64,000 nucleotides of DNA, from assembly GCA_903813345.2 (NCBI GenBank), contig CAIIXF020000009.1, forward strand, positions 5,076,030-5,140,029, read 5' to 3'. This document shows, in pieces, positions 12,501 through 24,500 of this stretch (position 1 is the first letter of the stretch; the number at the start of each line of letters is the position of its first letter). The DNA comes from Owenia fusiformis (Eukaryota > Annelida > Polychaeta > Sabellida > Oweniidae). The notes below the pieces were generated by a model. The model did no database searches, was not told the origin of the DNA, and saw only the letters and a list, made by a program, of their open reading frames with translations. A program made the position numbers and the translations under genes.

Positions 12501-15500
12501 ATCAGCTTGGCAATATGGCAAGTTAACATCAGATCTACAATATGGCAAGATAGTTAACATTTTATGTTGACAACATGGCATATTTACATTTCATATCTAC
12601 ATGTATATGTACAATATCTCAAGTAACATTAGATCTACTACTTGTATATAATTAACATTTCAGATCTACAATATGGGAAGTTAACATCAGAATTACAATA
12701 AAGAAAAAGATAACATCTGATCGAAAATATTACAAGCTGAAACAGATCTACCATTACAATGTATTGAAATGTATACAATATAATATATACAATGTATCTA
12801 ATAGCCTGCACAATACACAACCAGAACAACGGCAACGCCAAAGCGTAGCGAATCCCATCGAACAGAAATGGCTGGCATTTTTACAAACGAAGCGCAAATA
12901 TCATAAAACAACACACCAGAAAGGCCACCATTTTCGAATGTTTGCTCACTAGCCAAGTTGTCATCAGAAGAAATAATATGCTTTTAAGTAGCCACCTCTT
13001 AAATTTTTGAAAAATTGCACACGTACTTGTAAAATAACACACATAAAAATGGTGGCCATTTTGAAAAATGGCCGACTACTCCCCAAAGTTTTATTAGACA
13101 ATGTGCCATGCTTAAAGTATTCACATATCAAATATGAACAAAATCGCTCCACTACTTTTCGAGTTATAGTAAAATACGTTAAAATGGCGGCCATTTTTCA
13201 AAATGGCCACCTTCTACCAAAAGCGTCATTAGAAATAGACAGTGTGCCATGCTTATAGTATTCACATACCAAACATGAACAAAATCACTCCACTACTTTT
13301 CGAATTATAGTGAAATACATTTTTCAAAATTGTTTTCAAAATGGCCGCCTTCTACCAAAAGTGTCATAGGACAGTGTGCCATGCTTAAAGTATTCACATA
13401 CCAAAAATGAACAAAATAGCTCCACTACTTCTCGAGTTATAGTAAAATATGTTAAAATGGAGGCCATTTTTCAAAATGGCCGCCTTCTACCAAAAGTGTC
13501 TTTAGACAGTGTGCAATGCTTATAGTATTCACATACCAAATATGAACAAAATCGCTCCACTATTTTTTGAGTTACAGCAAAAATCATAAAATGATGAGTA
13601 AAGGCCGCCATTTTTCAAGATGGCTGCCATGTGCTTCTTTAATATCTACATTTGTAGCATTATTAATGTCCTTTATAATTTTTTTACATTTAAAACATAT
13701 TGCTATTGCAGTTTTACATATTGCACCTAAATTACTGTAAAATCATCACTAAAATGGCCGCCATTTTGAAATGAGTGGCCATTTTGAAAAACGGCTTTCA
13801 GGCAGAACTTCTACCCCCATAGGGTATATGTGTACAAAATATGAACAAAATCGGGCCGACGGTATTTGAGTTTTTGCCCGGACGGATGGACGGACGTACG
13901 TACGGACGGACTGACGGAGGCGTTCCCTATATCCCTCCGAACTTCGTTCGATGGGATAATAAATAATTCATACCAGAAAAACATGGAGAAACATGGGACA
14001 TTTGGAATTCTACCCAGTTGGTAGGTGAATAGAATACAATGTATTGCAATTTATACAATGTATCTAATAGCCTGGATAAACACAATAAATAATTTATTCC
14101 AGAAAACATGGGACATGTGGAATTCTACCCAGGTGAATAGGTGACAGGTCAATGCACCTGTAGGGTCTTTATCAATAAATCTGATATAGAAGGTGACCCT
14201 GAAGAGAGTGATCAAGTCAATTAACCATTTGCTTTATAGTGTGTTTGGGGAATATGTAGTGATATTAGGAAGAAATGTGTTTGGGGAATATGTAGTGATA
14301 TTAGAAAGAAATGTGTGTTGGGGAATATGTAGTTATATTAGAAAGAAATGTGTTTGGGGAATATACGTATAGTGATATTAGAAAGAAACTCTCAAATAAT
14401 GCGATTTTCATATCCGCGAGTCTGTTTTGTCATAACAGTATTGTAGCTATATAATTGATACTGCATATCATATCAGTTCTGAAACATTCCAAGGTTCAGC
14501 CGGTTCCTTGTTGATGAATATATCAAAATATTTTTCATTGTGAAACAATGTTTGCAAATGAATAAATAAAATATAATTTAGACTATTGCAAGCAGATGAA
14601 AAACAAGTATCTATAAAAGGCTTTGTTCATTGTCAAAATGATAGTCACATTCTACTAGCATTTAATAATAAATGTCATTTTCATTCTGACACATTCCATG
14701 GTTCAGTCTGACTTGTTCAGTTGTTGATGATCATCATGAGACTAGTTTTATTGTGGAACTATATTCACAAATGAATTCATAAATATATAAAACAAAAACA
14801 AAGACAAAAACCTATCGTTTGTCTTTTATATTTATTGTTTATGCTTATTGTAGTAACGGACACAGGGGGTTGAAATGCCTGGGGTATTTCTGTTACTAAT
14901 ATAAACATAAACACAAAATTATGACACCAAAATGTTTTTATCTTTTCAATTTTCCCAAATAATTTTTGTTCACTGGCAAAGGAATGAATAAATAACATGC
15001 TAGTATACAGTAAATCTCTTTATGGACAGTCAACTTTCACCCAATCTTGATTGTCTAAAAAGTAGAACAGGACAACAGGACAGGACAAAAAAACACCAGT
15101 GAATCCTCCCACATGTTTATTGTACATTTGATTTGTATTTCAGGTGAATCCTCCCACATATTTATTGTACATTTGATTTGTATTTCAGGTGAATCCTCCC
15201 ACATGTTTATTGTACATTTGATTTGTATTTCAGATGAATCCTCCAACATATTATTGTACATTTGATTTGTATTTCAGGTGAATCCTCCCACATATTTATT
15301 GTACATTTGATTTGTATTTCAGGTGAATCCTCCCACATGTTTATTGTACATTTGATTTGTATTTCAGGTGAATACTCCCACATATTTATTGTACATTTGA
15401 TTTGTATTTCAGGTGAATCCTCCCACATGTTTATTGTACATTTGATTTGTATTTCAGATGAATCCTCCAACATATTATTGTACATTTGATTTGTATTTCA

Positions 15501-18500
15501 GGTGAATCCTCCCACATATTTATTGTACATTTGATTTGTATTTCAGGTGAATCCTCCCACATGTTTATTGTACATTTGATTTGTATTTCAGGTGAATCCT
15601 CCCACATATTTATTGTACATTTGATTTGTATTTCAGGTGAATCCTCCCACATGTTTATTGTACATTTGATTTGTATTTCAGGTGAATCCTCCAACATATT
15701 TATTGTACATTTGATTTGTATTTCAGGTGAATCCTCTCACATGTTAATTGTACATTTGATTTGTATTTCAGTACACGTATAACATAATACATCTGGGGGG
15801 GATTTGTCCTCCATATTTATGAATAACAAAGCCCTGAATAATAAACTGAAAATAGTATTCACCCTTAAATATATACTATCAACCTACTTGAATCTCCCTG
15901 AGTCAGGCTCATCCAATGAAGGAGCAGAGGGGACCTCATATCCTTGATCACCAAACCAGGAGTCTCTTCGTTCCAGAGAATTTGGCCCACTATTTGGGTC
16001 AACATTCTGAATGGGTGAATTCTTAGTACTGGGAACAAAATGACTAGCAGGTTTACATATTCCTGCCCCGGTATTTTGCCCTTTCAAGCTTGAATTCAAG
16101 TTCAGATAGCTGCTAGAAGTTCTGTTTAAGGTTGTCCTATAAGTAATTACAAGGATTTTACACGCAAAATGTTACCACCACCTGCTATTTGTTACAGATG
16201 CCCCATGCCAACCGCCATCCACATGGAGACTATAACAATCAGTCACCACCAGAAGTGAATGATGAAACATAGAAAGATTCATTGTTTCATCCAAGTCATT
16301 TAAGTCAAAGGTTATGAAATTATTGCAATCATGGTGATGAATATTAATGTAATAAATATTAACCAATATTTTTTTTATCTATACACTTTACAACACATTA
16401 TACACAACAATAATATCAGTTTTAAATATATTTTATAGTTATTTATTGAGTAACATAAATGTTTTGGTACACATTTGTATAATAAAATTTCACCTGCTGC
16501 CATGGAAACCATTACTGGCCCCTGATGTTCTAGAAGTTATGCTTGAGTTGAGAACTTCTCCATTGCGCCCACTTCCGGCTGATCTAGTTCTACTATGCTT
16601 GTATTGGTAGCCTCTACTTGGACCATTGCTAACACAGAAATAAAGTTTAACAAAACCTCCTATTTTGCCAGGCAGAATACTTTTGATTCAAGGAAGTTTT
16701 TTTCCAAAAAGTTACAAAAAGATTCTGATGGGGAAAAAATTGTTTATGGAAACACCATGGAAAAAATGGTGTTGAAAATTGCAACACTATAATTTTAGTA
16801 TACACTGCCAATCTCAAACATCTCTGTTTATGAAACACTGTGCTGGACAACGCTGTAAAAACAGTACTACTGTACATCACTGCAGTGCTCGAACTGCACC
16901 GTTCAGTACTGTTAACAGTGCTGTACAGCGCTGCAAGATGATGTTGCAGATTTGGGTTGAAATTATGGTGCAATCTTGTTGAATGTTCCTGAACATGAAA
17001 AGGTTCAATGATTGAAACATTCAATATTCAAATTTATACTTTTTGAGAAAAGTTAAAAATATAAATGAATGAAAATCATTTCAATATGGTCAATACTTTT
17101 TCGTAAAAAATAAATTATGGATGAGTACATCATAAATGACTGTCAGTAATAAAACCATAATATATTTTATCATTAAAAGTTTTCACAAAAGACAAAATAG
17201 TAAAATCAATGCCATTTTCAAGCTCCATTTTTGACTTGGAATAACTGCTGAGGTAATATTCTTTTATTAAGTTATTTCAAACATTATCAGTGTACCTTTG
17301 TATTAAAAACTTTGACAGGGGGCCTGGATTAATGTTGGAAGATTCACTGTTGTTATTGTTCACTGACCTTCTCAGTGCAGGTGGTTTACTTGATGTCACC
17401 TGGCTCAGGTACTGTTCAGTGATGTATTCTCGATTTTGTTTTGTTGGCACGACCATATCAATGTCATCATAGGCTTGGTAGGGTTTCCTATGAATGATAA
17501 TCAAAATAGGTTTAGACCATATCAATTTCATCATAGGTTTGGTTAGGGGTTTCTTTGAATGAATATAAAATCATACTCCGATTACAGGGCTTCAAAATCC
17601 AGAATATATTCCTTCTTTTTACCCCATGCGATAAGCAGTTAACATTTCCCCGATTAAGAACTCGCAATCTGATTGGCTGTCGCAACACTGCGACAGAAAT
17701 CATATATAAGTCATTGCGCATAATTAGATCATGTGATTTAGTTAAATCGGGAGCTTCCAAATTGGTTATAGCAGGGGGAAGGAGGTACGGATTCTGGACA
17801 CCTGCTTAGGAGGATGATATAAAATAGATTTAGAGTTTAAAGAGAGTATCAGAGATAGCGAGCAGGCCAACAAAAATTGATTCAATTTTAGAATATATCT
17901 GGCTCATGTCATTCCTTGTCATATCTATTTTTTAATAATCCCCAAAGTACACAGTTTATTTCAGGAAAACGATAGATTTTTACAATAATGTATTATTTTT
18001 CTATAAAAATGATTACCATTCTTATTATTTGAGAGAATTTTAACATTTTACACTCATTTTTGCACTTTGAATCCATGATAACTTCATCAATTTATACATT
18101 ATCGTGAACCTTTTGGGAAATATTGTATTTGAGATTGTAATGAATAGATTGGTAGGTCAATTGTACATGTTGTTTGTAATTTTGTCACCCCTATAGATCT
18201 GATTCTGCCTTTAATGTCATCATAGGTTTGGTAGAGTTTTCTTTGGATGAATATTAAAATAGATTTAAACAATATCAATGTCATCATAGGTTTGGTAGGG
18301 TTTCCTATGAATGAATATTAAAATAGGTTTAGACTATATCAATGTCATCATAGGTTTGGTAGGGATTCCTATGAATGAATATTAAATTATATTTAGACCA
18401 TATCAATTTCATCATAGGTTTGGTAGGGTTTCCTATGAATGAATATTAAAATAGGTTAAAACTACATCTATATCAATGTCATCATAAGCTTGGGATGGAT

Positions 18501-21500
18501 TTCTTTGAATGAATTTTAATTTAGGTTAAGACTATATCAATGTCATCATAGGTCTGGTAGAGTTTCCTTTGAATGAACATTCAAATAGGTTTAGACTATA
18601 TCAATTTCATTATAGGTTTGGTAGGGTTATCTATGAATGAATCACATTTAGACCATATCAATATCATCATAGTGTTGGTAGGGTTTCCTATGAATGAATG
18701 TTAAAATAGGTTTAGACTGTATCAATGTCCTTATAGGTTTGGTAGGGTTATCTTTGAATGAATATTATAATATATTTAGACCATATCAATGTCATCATAA
18801 GTTTTGATAAATATTTTATTGCATTTCAGGCATACCAATATCAACATAGTTTTGTTCGGTTTCATATGTATGAATATAATTATATATTTAGACCATATCT
18901 ATATTTTATTTTTTTTATTTATTGATTTCTCAATTCACCCCTATATAGGGTATAAGAGTACAAAAGACAAACTTAACTAATACAGTAACAAACATTAAAA
19001 TAACATTTATATACATGTAAGAACATTTTTTGCCCAGAATGTCATCAAAGGTCTGTTCAGGTTTCCTGTGTATTAATTTTATGGTACAAATAGACCATAT
19101 CAATGTCAGAGGTCTACTTAGGTTTCCTTATTATTAATTTTTTGATATATTTACACCATATTTATGTCATCATTCAAGTACATTGTAGGTCTGTTTAGTT
19201 CCTACTAAAAAAATTATATTACAGTTAGGGCAAGTCAATGTCAACATATGCTTGTTCCAATTTCCCAAGTAATGATTTTTGATCCCCAAAATTTTGAAAT
19301 TGTGGAAATGCTGAAAAAGATTTTAGAAAACAATGCCACTTATATATACTTAAATTAAGACTTACCTTTGTTGATGCAAATTCTGAGCTGATTTATAAGG
19401 CCCTTTTGAGCGGAACACTTGACGTTTTCTCTCAGCTGTCTGGTCTTTGTAGTTGTATTCATCCAGGTCACTATCACTGTCATGATGAGATGATGTCTTT
19501 GCCTGTTGTTTGAGGCGAGTCTCTTGACTATATGTACCATCAACTTCATCATAACCTCCTCGTCTGTAAGAGAAAAAATGTACTTACAATCTACATGTCA
19601 CCATGTACTTGTAAATATAATGGTTTTACAATACACAACACAAGAGTGAAATGCAGTGGAGGAATTTAAGTGAATTCAGCACTTCTAGTTCTGAGCATAA
19701 TGTCAGGTAGATATTTTGGGTTCCTAGAATAAAGCATTGTCACTTTAGTAATTCAGTTTACGCCGACATTATGTGTTCCTCTCAAAGTTTCAAACCAGGC
19801 AAACCCAGGTAATAAAAATCATGTTAATGCAAGGGGATAGAGCATAAACATTGCAAATGAAACCAACAAGATAGAGAATCTGCCTAGGGGGAACACACAT
19901 TGTTTTCAATTCTACTGATGAAAAACAAAAATCAATCAGTAAAATGTATATACTATACAGATTGTCCATTGTTCAGTGAATGCACATGAAGAGCTAGGAT
20001 GCTATATCAAATGATCATGACTTGATGAAAAGATGCACATTATTTGTAACAATAAGGTTGAATAATCAATTCCAGGGCAAAGGGAGAAGGGAAAACCTTG
20101 CTCAATATATCACATAACATGACAAATGAAAATTACTTAATGAAAAGATAATCATAACTTGTTATGTTAATAATTAATGAATAGGAAAAGTAGTGGAGTG
20201 CAAACATAAACACTGGAAAAAATGGTGGCTGACACCCCATGCGAAAAAATATAACACAATATGAAAGCAAGTCTATACTAATAAAAATAGTATTAATTTT
20301 GAGGAATTCAATGGCAAAATGTTTTTTGGAGAAAAATGTAGGAAAATGTGTTTAATAATTAATTGATTTTACCTGTCATAAGGTCCTGCTAAAGATTGAA
20401 CAGGTTGATCTCTCTGTTTATTTTGCTTCAACGAGCTTCGTGGCAATGGGTCCCTGAAGCATAAAAAAATTTAATAAATATATCTGCAAAATTGTGAGTT
20501 TGTTTTCGATTTTCAAAGATAAAATAAATAGAATATTTTAAAACATATGTTTTAATTTCAACATTTATTTAGTTGACAGCCTTTCCTGCATATAATATCA
20601 ATGTTGTTTTCTTTTTTATCAAATCCTCTTTGTTCATCAACAAATAATCAAATTCTTTTGATACAGGTCTTCGTTCTGAAGTTCATGCAACCTAAGTATT
20701 AGGAAATGCTAGGAAATATGTTTGTTTGATAACCTGATCACCTACACAGCTTTTTAATCACGTTACATCAAGTCATCAGTTAAATGTGCTTTTTGCATGA
20801 AAACATATTTTCTAGTATGTTTAGAGGTTCTGGAAACAGTTGATGTGCTCCAAGTCGTCTCACAAAACAAAATACAATATCATCAAACGATAACATTTTT
20901 GCAATCTTTGTTAATAGAGCTCTGCCTCGCCAAATATTTACATATCTGATGAACATTTATGAATCTTTATAGTATCCCACAGAAACTATCTGGCTTTCAT
21001 GATGCTAAAATAATTTGTATGGATAGTATACTGCATAAGTGGTAATTTTGCCTAATCATTTAATTTGCCTATTTCCTAATTTTTGCCAGGTTCGGAAAAT
21101 TAAATGTCGGAAATATTGTCTTTATAATGTTATCCAATGGGAGGTTTCTTGTCATTAGGAAAATTAAAATTAGGAAAATGATGAAATTTGACCATTCGGA
21201 AAATTAACCACTCGGATTAAATACCACTTATACAGTATCTTGAACACCAGATATATAGGTTGGGCACTTCTATTTTCAAAAATGACCGTTGCATCCACAA
21301 CAAAACACTCATTTCTGCCACATCAAATATTTCTCGTCAGGATCTCTCTGCATAGGGTGATTTTGGTTACCGTTACAATTCACATATTGATAAAATAAAG
21401 GATATCCTATGATTCATGAGTGATATGATATTTATCCACAAATTGACATCTGCATAGGGATCGTGTCGTGAGAGGGTACAGATATCGATATCCATTAATA

Positions 21501-24500
21501 TCACAGTAACTATGGAACCAAAATAAAATGCCATAATGAAACACCAGTGAGTTTTGGAACAGGTCTGAGGATAAGGTTGAAACTTTTTGGTTTAATAAAA
21601 CTGATTATTTTTTAAATTGGAACATCTCATATTGCTTACAAATTGTAACAGTGTGAGCAGTGAATGTTCCAAGTCCTGAAATATCCGAAAAAGATTCTTT
21701 GCATCATGGTCCATCAATAAAGTAAATAATAGAATGAGTTACATCTTAGGTTTATTTAGGAGCAAAAGTAATGAAACTGTCCATTCAATATATTTCCTTG
21801 TGATGTCAACCTGTATATTGGAAAAATAAATTTCCAATACGAGACTATTGTTATGTTACTGTTCCTTTGTTTTTCAACCAATTAGGAACGAGCTTTACCA
21901 AGCTTGTGGGACAATATATAGAGTATTTTTGTACATAAGAGTTCATGATGACTCAAGAGAATGAAAGGTGCTCACATGTTTCGCATGTCTCTCATGCTAT
22001 TGTTTATGCTGACGAGGGTCTGTAGAGGAGAAATTAAAGGGGAAGTGCTTACATCAGAGATAGAAGGATGGGTGAAACGAGCTGGCTATTGCCCTGGAAC
22101 AGACATTAGTAATATAATCGGTATATCAGTAGAGGAGTGTGCTGCAGAATGCAAAGCAACTCCAACCTGTGTGATATTCACGTATCACCCTGAGACAAGT
22201 CGATGTTTCAAGAAAAATTATGTTTGTCCAACGTCTCAGATGGTACCATCAGAAGGTCAATGGGCTTCAGGATTGGGTACATATCACCCTGTCCCTGATG
22301 CATGTGAAACTGCAATGACAAAAGATAATCCAACAATTGAATTCTCTCCTTCGTCCATAAAGATAAGTGACTTGTATTATGGACCACAACATGCATATAT
22401 TGATGCCACCACAGTACTACACACTACCTTGGGGACAGTTGAGAAATTTGGAGGTTGGATGCCTGCAACAAATGATGCAACTGAATATTGGGAGGTCTCC
22501 TTTCGTGAACTGACAACTGTGGATAAGGTTATAACGCAGGGAGGTGAGGGTTCCACAAATTGGGTAACTCGATATAATGTAAAGCACAAACCAACCTCAA
22601 GTGATGAGTGGGTGAGTGTTGGCCCATATGATGCAAACACCAATGCAGAGGACAAAGTTACACATCTGCTTGTACCAACAGCTACCGCCAAAATCTACCG
22701 TCTTGAAATCATAGCATGGAATGGTGCGATTGCAATGAGAGTGGAGCTGATTGGGTGTCTACCATCAGGAAGCTGCTCCCAGTCATTGATCAAAGCTGAC
22801 CCTGATGTCATCCTATCTGTTTCAAGTGTTGGTGATAATGATCCAGTTTTATATGATGCGGCACAGTCAAAGATTGATACATTAACAACTGATGACCAGG
22901 AAATATTTCGTTTAGGAGGATGGTCTGCTGGAATCTATAATCAGGATCAATGGCTTCAGGTTAGCTAAAATAGATAAGATTTTCAAGCCGATTCTCATGT
23001 TTCTCATTGAATATTTAAATACTAGAAAAAAACTTGCTTGAACTTGATTATCTGCAATAAATAAATTATTATTTCAAAGGGATTTTTAAGGGAATGCTTT
23101 TAGTTGATGAGGATTTTGAATGCTCGTGTATTCTTTCCATTGATTAATATAATCCCCCATTTTAGTTTGGGAGATTTTGAGCATTTCTAATTAAAATCGG
23201 AACATTGTTATTTTACAATTAAAACATTTGGGATGAGAATACTTGATTTAGCTGGAATTTAAGGTTCATCAATATCGAACATGTTTTTTCCACCATCTTG
23301 CCTGATATTTACCCATCCTGCCATGGACCATAAAAACAGATAAGTGATACCATACAGAACTGTTTTGTGCATTAAAGCAGATATGAAATGGTATTTTTTA
23401 ACCTAAGGGAATCAATTTGATTTTTTGATAAATGTATTTGGACATGTTTTCTCATCAGTAGTGTGAAAATTATTTCACTCTAACGATCGTAATAGCTGCT
23501 TAATAAACAATATTCGAATTGGTTGTGACGTTATTGGCCCCCACGTGATCTCTCACTGGCCCCCACGTGGCCCGTTTTGGTCCATTAGATCATGACGTCA
23601 TAATGCCAAAATGTTTTGTTATTTGTTTACACAACAATCCTATGGTTGCCGTGACGTTGTGATTACTAAGGAACCAATAAACCAAAGCTATATTTTGTAT
23701 ATGACGTTACTAATCACGTGGGGGCCAATTTGATTGATCAGTTTGTTTTATTTCGTTATCTATGACCGTTAGCAGTTATCTAACATTTATTTCATAATGG
23801 CTATCACAAGAACTCTACGTTGGGCTTACAATGGAGAAAACCGCATTTTTGTAGCTGCAAGTTGAGAAAAGCTATTTCAGTTGTCCTTTAATATTGATGT
23901 TTTTGGCAGTACTAAAACTCGGATAAGTCAAACTGAATGAATTTGGACATGCGAGAGCTTTGTTTGCTCAATATATTTTTACAAGTCAGTTTAACCTTCA
24001 GTATCTGTTAATTTTCTAAGGTTATTTCTTCAAATGAAATAGGAAAGGCGCCAACAAACGTATGGCTTAACTTCATCATAAACTACAAAATGATGAAGAG
24101 CTCCATGTACTATTACATTTTTTGCACATCTTTCTCCTACTTTGTTTTAGGCTGAATTTCCAAAGATCAATGTTGTCACAGAGGTCATAACACAGGGAAG
24201 CAATAGAAGAAATAAAATGATTACATCATACAAGGTTTTATCGAGCATGGATGGTGTGAACTGGATTGAAAGAGATAGATTTTCAGGTAATATATACCAA
24301 ATATTCCATTCTATTGAGGTGAATGCATGTTCATCTTTCCCTCAGTGTATTTCCTGCAGCAGGAAATATATCTGAGGGAAAGATGAACATGTATAGAATG
24401 GAATATTTGATTTATCATATCATTTGAATATTCTACAAATTAGGTTTATTTCTTTAAACCATTTAATGGTAACATGGCAACGAAAACACCATTGCTATGA

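Noticed and set aside
15055-15782. Long ORFs on both strands around 15.1-15.8 kb
   Set aside because: A 45-bp tandem repeat without stop codons explains all of them.
15098-15888. 45-bp array as a fifth exon-derived satellite
   Set aside because: Only a ~10-nt resemblance (GGGAGATTCA) to the end of exon 15888-16136; too short to claim common origin.
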